Below the pieces are notes generated by a model. It was not told the origin of the DNA. It made no database searches and saw only the letters and a list, made by a program, of their open reading frames with translations. This document shows positions 59,163-64,000 of a stretch of DNA of 64,000 bases, piece by piece. Source of the stretch: a virus; the IMG/VR virus record IMGVR_UViG_3300025914_000009, positions 1 to 64,000 of that record; one strand, 5' to 3'. Both the position numbers and the translations under genes were made by a program. The first letter of the stretch is position 1; each line of letters starts with the position of its first letter.

Positions 59163-59188
59163 GAAAGGAGTTTCTACTCCTTTCTTTT
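59163..59188 (+). terminator. UUUCUA-loop terminator
   Basis: GAAAGGAG-TTTCTA-CTCCTTTC then TTTT. Ends the 183-aa gene transcript. Confidence 0.85.
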
Positions 59189-59211
59189 AGTGTTATGTTT
59201 TTAATGGGTGG

Positions 59212-59238
59212 GGAGGGACTAACAATCCCTCCTTTTTT
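59212..59238 (+). terminator. Terminator abutting a tRNA-like element
   Basis: GGAGGGA-CTAACAA-TCCCTCC then TTTTTT; the tRNA-like acceptor begins at the next base (59239). Confidence 0.8.
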
Positions 59239-59345
59239 CGTTTCTTAGCACAAGGGTAGTGTATTACTTCTCTGGGCCGTTTTTCTATAAGAGTAGTAAA
59301 TTGGAGTGAGAAGTAAGGGTGAGAGTTCGACCCTCTCAGAAACGG
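59239..59345 (+). tRNA. tRNA-like RNA with expanded anticodon loop (107 nt)
   Basis: Acceptor CGTTTCT/AGAAACG, D-arm GCAC-AAGGGTA-GTGT, T-arm GAGAG-TTCGACC-CTCTC. The anticodon stem is TTACTTCTC/GAGAAGTAA, nine perfect pairs, enclosing 35 nt. If the extra bases were spliced, a CTCTGAG-type loop (anticodon CTG) or CTGTGAG loop (GTG) would be possible. Same design and length as the element at 57521. Confidence 0.5.
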
Positions 59346-59387
59346 CGGATCTGTTTTAAAAGGTTATCAAAGAGTATATTTTGCGAC

Positions 59388-59410
59388 GGCCCCTGTTTCT
59401 ACAGTGGGCC
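59388..59410 (+). terminator. UUUCUA-loop hairpin with T-rich tail
   Basis: GGCCCCTG-TTTCTA-CAGTGGGCC then TCTTCTT. Confidence 0.65.
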
Positions 59411-59414
59411 TCTT

Positions 59415-59475
59415 CTTATTACACTGGCTAGTGTATTCCTTAAGGGATAGTAAGGTTCGAATCCTTACATAATAG
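59415..59475 (+). tRNA. Minimal tRNA-like element (61 nt)
   Basis: T-arm TAAGG-TTCGAAT-CCTTA is canonical. CACT-GGCT-AGTG and TATTCC-TTAA-GGGATA stand for D and anticodon arms but with four-base loops, and CTTATTA/TAATAG closes it with a bulge. No anticodon can be read. From 59476 to 59558 are small hairpins (ACTTC/GAAGT, TGTCC-TTACA-GGACA). Confidence 0.35.
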
Positions 59476-59558
59476 CGACTTCACGAAGTGACCTTTGGTT
59501 GGGGCACAGAAGTCAATCACTATTGTTAAAAATGTCCTTACAGGACAGGGAACCATTC

Positions 59559-59590
59559 GAGAGGAGTTTCTACTCCTCTCACTCTTTTTT
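59559..59590 (+). terminator. UUUCUA-loop terminator abutting tRNA-Arg
   Basis: GAGAGGAG-TTTCTA-CTCCTCTC then ACTCTTTTTT. The tRNA starts at the next base. Confidence 0.85.
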
Positions 59591-59663
59591 GGGTGTGTAG
59601 CTCAATGGATAGAGTGTCTGACTTCGGATCAGAAAGTTAAGGGTTCGAATCCCTTCATGCCCA
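59591..59663 (+). tRNA. tRNA-Arg (TCG)
   Basis: Acceptor GGGTGTG/CATGCCC, D-arm TAGCTCAATGGATAGAG, anticodon arm TCTGA-CTTCGGA-TCAGA, T-arm AAGGG-TTCGAAT-CCCTT, A73. The only ordinary tRNA on the plus strand; it adds CGA/CGG decoding to the 25 minus-strand tRNAs. Confidence 0.93.
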
Positions 59664-59732
59664 CAGGTTTTATGGCTAATGGTGTTTGATTAGTATTGCA
59701 AGAATTTAGCAATAATCAGTACTATTAAACGC

Positions 59733-59762
59733 GCCCTGAGTTTCTACTTGGGGCTCTTTTTT
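59733..59762 (+). terminator. UUUCUA-loop terminator
   Basis: GCCCTGAG-TTTCTA-CTTGGGGC then TCTTTTTT. Downstream of tRNA-Arg. Confidence 0.82.
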
Positions 59763-59805
59763 ATTAACAAACTTAGTTTTTTTTTTAGAGCATATAATCG
59801 TTAGA

Positions 59806-59835
59806 GCCCTCTTGTGTCTACAGGAGGGCATTTTT
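59806..59835 (+). terminator. UGUCUA-loop terminator ahead of the 235-aa gene
   Basis: GCCCTCTTG-TGTCTA-CAGGAGGGC then ATTTTT; one-base variant of the UUUCUA loop, 20 nt before a start codon. Confidence 0.78.
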
Positions 59836-59855
59836 AACCAAAAAAACCAAAAATT

Positions 59856-60563
59856 ATGACTAAGGTATATACCCCTGAAGGGAGCCTGCAGTTGAATCAC
59901 CAGCCTATATGGCAGGATGATACAGTCATTCCAGAGAAATACTACAAAAACCCTCAAAGCAGGCTGATAAAAAAGAGGGAAAAAGAAAGAGAGAAAGCAT
60001 CCTTCGAAAGGAAGTTTCAATTAACGGGATTAAAGGAAAGTACATGTCCTACACATGGAGTTCTTCCCATAAATAGATTTGGTGTTTTAGTAAGAAAAGG
60101 CAGGGCCTACGTAGATAAGCAATGTATAAAGTGTAAAAGTGCAAAACGACGAAAGATATCTACTAAAAGGAGGTCTACTGACCATAACATGAAGGAAAGA
60201 CAGAAAGAAGCAGTAAAGTTCCTTGCTGACTGGTATATAGATAGACTTTTAGTATGCTCCGGAATAAAGAAGGATCAAATAACTCCTGAAATGAGAGCAA
60301 GAAAAAGAATGGACTTAGAAGAGAAAAGGGAAAGGATAAAAAACCCGGGGGAAGTAAAGTATAAGACGAAAAAAAGCAGGAGGGGGAGAATGAAACTCTC
60401 TAAGTGGTATATAGATTCCATAATAAGGAATAGGAAATCATATAAAGGTGAAGAGATAACTGAGAAGATGAGAGAGAAAGTGAGAAATGAAATATATAAC
60501 AAAAGGCAGTCAGATGATAAAAGGTTCAGAGGAGTGAAACAAAGATTACAACAGGAAACTTAA
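59856..60563 (+). CDS. Zinc-ribbon protein with duplicated helical motif (235 aa)
   Basis: Residues about 63-96 hold CPTHG and CIKCKSAKRRK, a likely four-ligand zinc ribbon with basic surroundings. The rest contains two copies of one motif: DWYIDRLLVCSG, ITPEMRARKRMDLEEKR and KWYIDSIIRNRK, ITEKMREKVRNEIYNKR. In phages such W/DxYI...I..EM...KR units accompany HNH-type or DNA-binding modules. The protein is very basic. I infer nucleic-acid binding, possibly a regulator; no HNH catalytic histidines are seen. Confidence 0.6.
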   Translation: MTKVYTPEGSLQLNHQPIWQDDTVIPEKYYKNPQSRLIKKREKEREKASFERKFQLTGLKESTCPTHGVLPINRFGVLVRKGRAYVDKQCIKCKSAKRRKISTKRRSTDHNMKERQKEAVKFLADWYIDRLLVCSGIKKDQITPEMRARKRMDLEEKRERIKNPGEVKYKTKKSRRGRMKLSKWYIDSIIRNRKSYKGEEITEKMREKVRNEIYNKRQSDDKRFRGVKQRLQQET

Positions 60564-60610
60564 CAAATATAAAATGCAACTCAGGCCGTTTTTTTATAAT
60601 TCAGACCAGT

Positions 60611-60634
60611 AGGAGGGGTTTCTACCCCTCTTTT
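60611..60634 (+). terminator. UUUCUA-loop terminator
   Basis: AGGAGGGG-TTTCTA-CCCCTCTT then TT, 24 nt ahead of the next start. Confidence 0.8.
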
Positions 60635-60657
60635 CATTTCATCATCAATCACCTAAT

Positions 60658-61491
60658 ATGAGATACAGAGCAAAAAATGATACAATTCTTGAGCATGAAG
60701 GAAAAGAAACCCTTACTGCCAAAGGGGACAAAGTATATGTCCAGCAATACAATGACAGATGGAAAGTTTTTAGTTTCTACAGCAGAAACATAGTTGTTTG
60801 TTGCACTAAAGATGAACTCATGGAATGGTTCTGTCCAGAAGATGAGTTCCAGAAACCCCCAAGGGAGAATAAATTTAGGGGTAGGTCATTTGGGAACAAA
60901 CTAATGACAGCTTTAATGCTAATAGCTCCTCTCATCACCACAGCTCAGATGAGTCCTGTAAAATGGAGTTATAATGCTGTAAGAGTAGACTCCAACTACT
61001 TTGAATTCCATCTAAGAGCTGATATCTATAGAGGATGGTGGATATATGAACCTAATAGACAAGAAGCATGTCCATATTCACCAATAGTTACCTTTGAGAG
61101 ATCCCCCCTTATGAAGCCTATAGAAAAACTATGCGTAATAGAATATGCCTATTATGCTGACAATGAAGAAATTGAGGGTGTAAATCCTCCACTGTGTCCT
61201 GTACCACAATATAAAACCAGTGTAATTTTTGTACAATTATTTAAAATGCCCATAAACAGGCTAGGGACTGTAAAAGGACAGATTATCTACCAGGCATTAG
61301 GAAGATATGTAATAGAACCTCCTATAACTGAGCAGTTTAGTATTAATGTAGGAGATGATTCAAACCTCGTGAGAACCAATTGTACTGCCGGTATTGCTAC
61401 TATTTACCCCAAGAGGACTATGAGAAAAGTACTCTGGTGGATAAGACATCCATTTGGCCCATCTTATATCAGCAAAAAAATTGTACCATAA
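60658..61491 (+). CDS. Membrane protein with DsbD-N-like external domain (277 aa)
   Basis: Residues 1-80 are a cytosolic-type domain (KGDKVYVQQYNDRWKVFSFY). A hydrophobic segment NKLMTALMLIAPLITTAQ at about 80-97 acts as anchor or internal signal. The rest matches the rhythm of the Bacteroidota DsbD N-terminal/DsbC-like (PF11412-type) domain: PVKWSYNAVRVDSNYFEFHL then GWWIYEP and a P.V.F strand. Two Cys pairs (ACPYS, CPVPQ) may be relevant. Host versions feed electrons to periplasmic thiols. A phage copy with a fused internal domain is odd; it may alter envelope redox or exclude other phages. Confidence 0.6.
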   Translation: MRYRAKNDTILEHEGKETLTAKGDKVYVQQYNDRWKVFSFYSRNIVVCCTKDELMEWFCPEDEFQKPPRENKFRGRSFGNKLMTALMLIAPLITTAQMSPVKWSYNAVRVDSNYFEFHLRADIYRGWWIYEPNRQEACPYSPIVTFERSPLMKPIEKLCVIEYAYYADNEEIEGVNPPLCPVPQYKTSVIFVQLFKMPINRLGTVKGQIIYQALGRYVIEPPITEQFSINVGDDSNLVRTNCTAGIATIYPKRTMRKVLWWIRHPFGPSYISKKIVP

Positions 61492-61571
61492 CTCTAGGGG
61501 AGCGAGAGGAGGGAATTGTTCATCCTTCAAAGGGTTAGCCCTCTATCACAAACTCCCCTATTCTTTAAATT

Positions 61572-61673
61572 ATGAAACAAAAAAGAAAACAACGCGAAGA
61601 GCCCCTATTTTGGGGTATCGTAGGAATATTACTAGCATTTTATATGATATATCAAACATATAATATGCGTTAA
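61572..61673 (+). CDS. Membrane micropeptide (33 aa)
   Basis: ATG to TAA. MKQKRKQREEPLFWGIVGIL then LAFYMIYQTYNMR: a strongly basic start and one helix. It precedes a run of structured RNA. Confidence 0.5.
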   Translation: MKQKRKQREEPLFWGIVGILLAFYMIYQTYNMR

Positions 61674-61676
61674 AGA

Positions 61677-61876
61677 TTGTCTGCACTTGATGTTGAAAAA
61701 TCCAAGTACCAGGGAATGATGTTCCCACAGCTCTGTGGAAGCTTAAGAGGGGGAAGGCAGACAAGAGTATAGACTTGTCCGTCTGATAGTCCAGTTACAT
61801 AAAAAGTGTTGTTCTGGTTGACATAACTATCAGGCTTTGTGCATCTCAACCATGGTTTGGTCTTAAGTGCACAGCC
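61677..61876 (+). ncRNA. Three consecutive compact RNA folds
   Basis: Fold A (61677-61764): TTGTCTGC/GCAGACAA closes three arms, ACTTG/CAAGT, GGGAA-TGATG-TTCCC and CCACA-GCTC-TGTGG, a cloverleaf of 88 nt without T-loop or anticodon. Fold B (61783-61833): CTGATAGT/ACTATCAG with inner CCAG/CTGG. Fold C (61833-61876): GGC.TTGTGCA/TGCACAGCC with inner AACCATGGTT. Upstream of the 124-aa gene, so possibly its leader. Confidence 0.5.
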
Positions 61877-61926
61877 AATAGGTGTCTTCTCCCTTTTTAT
61901 TCAGTCATTTATTAAATCAACATAAA

Positions 61927-62301
61927 ATGAAGAAAAAAGACCAAACCAAAGAAGCAAGTGAGGGAATATCAATAATTGAGGTTCCCTTTACAGCACGAGA
62001 AAAGAAAGCTTTGGGTAAAATCCTCGAAACCCCTCACTGGGGAAGGAGGAAACTGAAGGACGAATTTATTGCCGACAATGGTAGGCTATCTGAAGAAGTA
62101 GATGCCTACATTATGGCTAATGGGAAGCGTAAGAGAGTTAATGAAGCAGTAAGTGATTCTGGATCAGCGAATGATCCTATAGGCTCTAAGGAGAATAAAA
62201 AGCTGAGTGAGCCTGTAAAAGCACCTACCTCTGAGCTCAGAATGCAAATCAAAGGTCTCAGAATAGAAGGTGATATTCTGGTTATTGAGCTCAATAAGTA
62301 G
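61927..62301 (+). CDS. Basic protein with disordered middle (124 aa)
   Basis: Start at ATG 61927 after the A-rich leader AAATCAACATAAA. MKKKDQTKEASEGISIIEVP, helix REKKALGKILETPHWGRRKL, a Ser/Lys/Glu linker, and the strand pair QIKGLRIEGDILVIELNK. Unknown family. Confidence 0.6.
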   Translation: MKKKDQTKEASEGISIIEVPFTAREKKALGKILETPHWGRRKLKDEFIADNGRLSEEVDAYIMANGKRKRVNEAVSDSGSANDPIGSKENKKLSEPVKAPTSELRMQIKGLRIEGDILVIELNK

Positions 62302-62307
62302 TTTTAA

Positions 62308-62600
62308 CTAATTCGGATCAGGAGTAGGACAAACTCCAGAGAGGGGGGCATTGATAATACCAACTTTGTCCACCTCTCAATTCATTTCTGATTAGTAGCA
62401 ACGATCAGAACCATCGGCAGAGCTGATGATATGGGCAAGAAACAAGCTAAACTGATCCAAAATAGAGTACCTCTATAGAGCAGATACACTTGAGGATCTA
62501 ACTTCTGTATTTCTTCCCATATAAAGCCACACACCACATATTCAAAGTAGTGGGGCCAAAGATATTTAATTTTTCTACAGTAAGGGACGTCTGAAACGTC
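62308..62600 (+). ncRNA. Structured leader with probable pseudoknot
   Basis: HP1 GGAGT-AGGACAA-ACTCC (62321-62337) and HP2 GAGAGG/CCTCTC (62339-62378). The HP2 loop holds TTTGTCC (62365-62371), complementary to GGACAAA of HP1, giving a kissing or H-type pseudoknot. CTAAT...ATCAG/CTGATTAG closes the 88-nt unit. Further stems: GATCAG/CTGATC (62403-62457) and GACGT-CTGAA-ACGTC (62586-62600). No ORF; a terminator and then a membrane gene follow. Confidence 0.5.
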
Positions 62601-62615
62601 GATTTAACCAAGAAA

Positions 62616-62641
62616 GGAGGGGTGTTTCTACACTCCTCTTC
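62616..62641 (+). terminator. UUUCUA-loop terminator
   Basis: GAGGGGTG-TTTCTA-CACTCCTC then TTCTT, 25 nt ahead of the 71-aa gene. Confidence 0.78.
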
Positions 62642-62665
62642 TTATTTAACTAAAAACATTAATAC

Positions 62666-62881
62666 ATGAAAAAGGAAAGATTTTTTAATATTGTTCATTG
62701 GGCATCATTCTGCTCTGTGGGACTTTTTGTGTGCTGGGCAATGATTATCTACTTCAGCCACTGGGATGAAGTTATGACTTCTAAAACACAGTTCATGTTG
62801 CAATGGAAGCCATTACTAGGCATATTCTTAAGCTTCGCATGTCAAATTGCTAGTAGTATACTATTAAACAGGGAAAAATGA
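62666..62881 (+). CDS. Two-span membrane protein (71 aa)
   Basis: Helices at about 10-31 (WASFCSVGLFVCWAMIIYFS) and 48-66 (PLLGIFLSFACQIASSIL) with charged ends. The shape suits a holin but nothing specific supports it, and the endolysin is far away. It overlaps the next gene by 4 nt (ATGA). Confidence 0.6.
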   Translation: MKKERFFNIVHWASFCSVGLFVCWAMIIYFSHWDEVMTSKTQFMLQWKPLLGIFLSFACQIASSILLNREK

Positions 62882-63108
62882 AACTAGAATTCCCTCTTAC
62901 TGTAGCATACAATAAAGAAGACAAAAAGATTGGATGTGTCCTTTTGCAACCAGCAATGGGCGCCACACTTCCCTCAGGGGTAGTATCAAGCCTATTCGAT
63001 ACAGACAGTTGGGAATTAAGTCCTGTTAAATTAAAGCTGTATACCCTTCATAATCAAGAGCAGTTTGATCTCATGGTTAAAATCACTAAAGAAGCCAGAA
63101 AATCATGA
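62878..63108 (+). CDS. Small beta-rich protein (76 aa)
   Basis: MKLEFPLTVAYNKEDKKIGC, VLLQPAMGATLPSGVVSS and a helical end. It overlaps both neighbours by 4 nt, so it belongs to a coupled set of three. Unknown function. Confidence 0.55.
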   Translation: MKLEFPLTVAYNKEDKKIGCVLLQPAMGATLPSGVVSSLFDTDSWELSPVKLKLYTLHNQEQFDLMVKITKEARKS

Positions 63109-63314
63109 ACAATCATTTGGAAGAAGTATGTCAAATGGGCCAAGGGGCTAAATGTTGTAAATTCTTAACATTAGGCCCTGAGGGGTTTGCTTGCGCAAAA
63201 ACTGATCCAGCTTTGTATGCCGGGATTATTGCTACATGGCACCTTAGTCCACATGTTGCTCAAGGAGACAACTGTGAAGGAGCCCAAGGCTCTGTTTTAA
63301 ACAAAAAAAGATAG
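63105..63314 (+). CDS. Small Cys-motif protein (69 aa)
   Basis: Pattern CQMGQGAKCCKFLTLGPEGF, CAKTDP and GDNCEG. This CC..L...GF.C.K...A.GDNC.G layout is a small family seen in bacteria and phages, presumably metal-binding. Last of the coupled set. Confidence 0.6.
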   Translation: MNNHLEEVCQMGQGAKCCKFLTLGPEGFACAKTDPALYAGIIATWHLSPHVAQGDNCEGAQGSVLNKKR

Positions 63315-63342
63315 TCTATTAATTCACATAAAATACACGAAA

Positions 63343-63975
63343 ATGGAAACAAACCAAGCAACACTTGCAGACCTTGCTAAGTATGACATCTATGTAGTAG
63401 CAGACCGTTCAGGTTCAATGGGAAACACAGACATGCCAAATGGCAGAAGTCGTTGGAAAGCTGCTGAAGAAGGCACTATCGCAGTAGCTTCTAAAGCAAT
63501 CCAGTATGATCAGGATGGTATTACTGTAGGCATATTTGGTGGAAACACTATCAAACTTATTGATAATGTGAAGGATACTGCTGCAATCCAGAAAATCTTC
63601 ACAGAAAATGAGCCTGCTGCCGGCACTCCCACTGATCAGATGTTAAATCAGGTATTTGACAGGTACTTTGCTGCCAAAGCTGCAGGTAACAATCCTAAAC
63701 CAATCTTACTGGCAGTAATTACCGACGGTGAGCCTAATGACAGAGGTGCTACTAAAAAGGCTATTGTTGAAGCTACCAAAAAGATGGACAAAGATGAGGA
63801 AATTGCTATCTCTTTCCTGCAGATAGGAAATGATCCTTCTGCCGCCAGCTTTCTGGCTGAATTGGATGATGAACTGGTAGACAAAATGGGTGCTAAGTTC
63901 GACATTGTTGATACAAAGAAACTGGAAGATGTTGAAAACATCACAGAGACTCTGCTCGCAGCAATAAATGATTAG
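63343..63975 (+). CDS. von Willebrand factor A (vWA) domain protein (210 aa)
   Basis: A complete MIDAS site: DRSGSMG (D22, S24, S26), the Thr of AGTPTDQ, and the Asp of AVITDGEPND. The Rossmann-like vWA fold with TEENPAAG-type loops fills the whole length; no other domain, signal or anchor. vWA proteins of this compact type (TerY/phage-like) bind partners via a divalent metal and often act with ATPases. The partner may lie beyond the right edge. Good A-rich leader at the start. Confidence 0.88.
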   Translation: METNQATLADLAKYDIYVVADRSGSMGNTDMPNGRSRWKAAEEGTIAVASKAIQYDQDGITVGIFGGNTIKLIDNVKDTAAIQKIFTENEPAAGTPTDQMLNQVFDRYFAAKAAGNNPKPILLAVITDGEPNDRGATKKAIVEATKKMDKDEEIAISFLQIGNDPSAASFLAELDDELVDKMGAKFDIVDTKKLEDVENITETLLAAIND

Positions 63976-64000
63976 TGATTCTTCCAAGCAGGTTAAGGAT

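Noticed and set aside
59163-62641. Repeated TTTCTAC strings resembling Cas12a-type CRISPR repeats
   Set aside because: The string is the loop of diverse terminator stems, with no fixed repeat length, no spacers and no matching GTAGA arm as in Cas12a repeats.
55577-63975. Bacteroidota-type promoters on the plus strand
   Set aside because: I looked for TTTG-N19-21-TAnnTTTG ahead of plus-strand genes and found no convincing pair, so none is listed; these genes may use another polymerase or sigma.
1-64000. Stop-codon reassignment, known in some crAss-like phages
   Set aside because: TAA, TAG and TGA all end well-defined genes here (for example TAG for leader 1, TGA at 54057), long genes are open in the standard code, and no suppressor tRNA (CTA or TCA anticodon) was found.

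Overview
This window looks like about half of the genome of a crAss-like (Crassvirales-type) tailed phage of Bacteroidota. The evidence is the virion module: terminase large subunit, a glutamine-tailed portal, an acidic scaffold-like protein, a crAss-type major capsid protein, ring and tail-hub proteins, a 1641-aa muzzle-type protein, two large internal (cargo) proteins and a 4107-aa protein carrying the DFDID signature of crAss-like virion RNA polymerase. Promoters of the Bacteroidota type (TTTG - about 20 nt - TAnnTTTG) and mostly AT-rich leaders without Shine-Dalgarno sequences fit the same host group. Stop codons are used in the standard way. No replication genes are present, so the genome continues outside the window.

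Layout. Positions 1-46988 (minus strand) hold the late virion operon. In order of transcription it runs: seven small genes including an HU-like protein, terminase, portal, scaffold, capsid, ring and structural proteins, a calcium-type M15 endolysin, a cassette of fibre genes with poly-threonine tails, a phosphoesterase, neck and tail proteins, muzzle, two cargo proteins, the giant RNA polymerase protein and the start of a histidine-phosphatase gene. Positions 47100-50470 (minus strand) hold 25 tRNA genes that together cover all 20 amino acids. Positions 50914-51400 are the divergence point. Positions 51393-64000 (plus strand) hold about thirty small genes separated by terminators, compact structured RNAs, one ordinary tRNA-Arg and three aberrant tRNA-like elements. 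Recognisable products there are a lipoprotein, a DsbD-N-like membrane protein, a zinc-ribbon protein and a von Willebrand A protein.

The main discovery is in the tRNA cluster. It is divided into three blocks. Each block starts with the same apparatus: a TTTG-N20-TA(T/C)ATTTG promoter, a 22-26 codon leader ORF, and an intrinsic terminator just before the first tRNA. The central 11-12 codons of each leader specify the same set of amino acids as the tRNAs of the block behind it. Leader 1 reads FRHTWFTFCPQP and its block is Pro, Thr, Phe, Gln, His, Arg, Trp, Cys. Leader 2 reads LLSYYSSSLLL and its block is Leu, Leu, Ser, Ser, Tyr. Leader 3 reads IVDNGIVRGAEK and its block is Lys, Lys, Val, Arg, Asn, Met, Gly, Glu, Asp, Met/Ile2, Ile, Ala. 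The Arg codons also match the right isoacceptor (CGU with anticodon ACG, AGA with UCU). From codon 17 or 18 each leader carries a segment complementary to the 5' arm of its own terminator. This is the layout of amino-acid operon attenuation, applied to phage tRNA operons: ribosome stalling for lack of any charged tRNA of the block would free the antiterminator and switch on the replacement tRNAs.

Other points of interest are a recurrent terminator hairpin with a UUUCUA hexaloop, two 107-109-nt tRNA-like RNAs with a greatly enlarged anticodon loop, several cloverleaf or pseudoknot-like RNA candidates upstream of plus-strand genes, and micro-genes encoding single membrane helices. Assignments were made by reading motifs and pairing by eye; no database or folding program was run.
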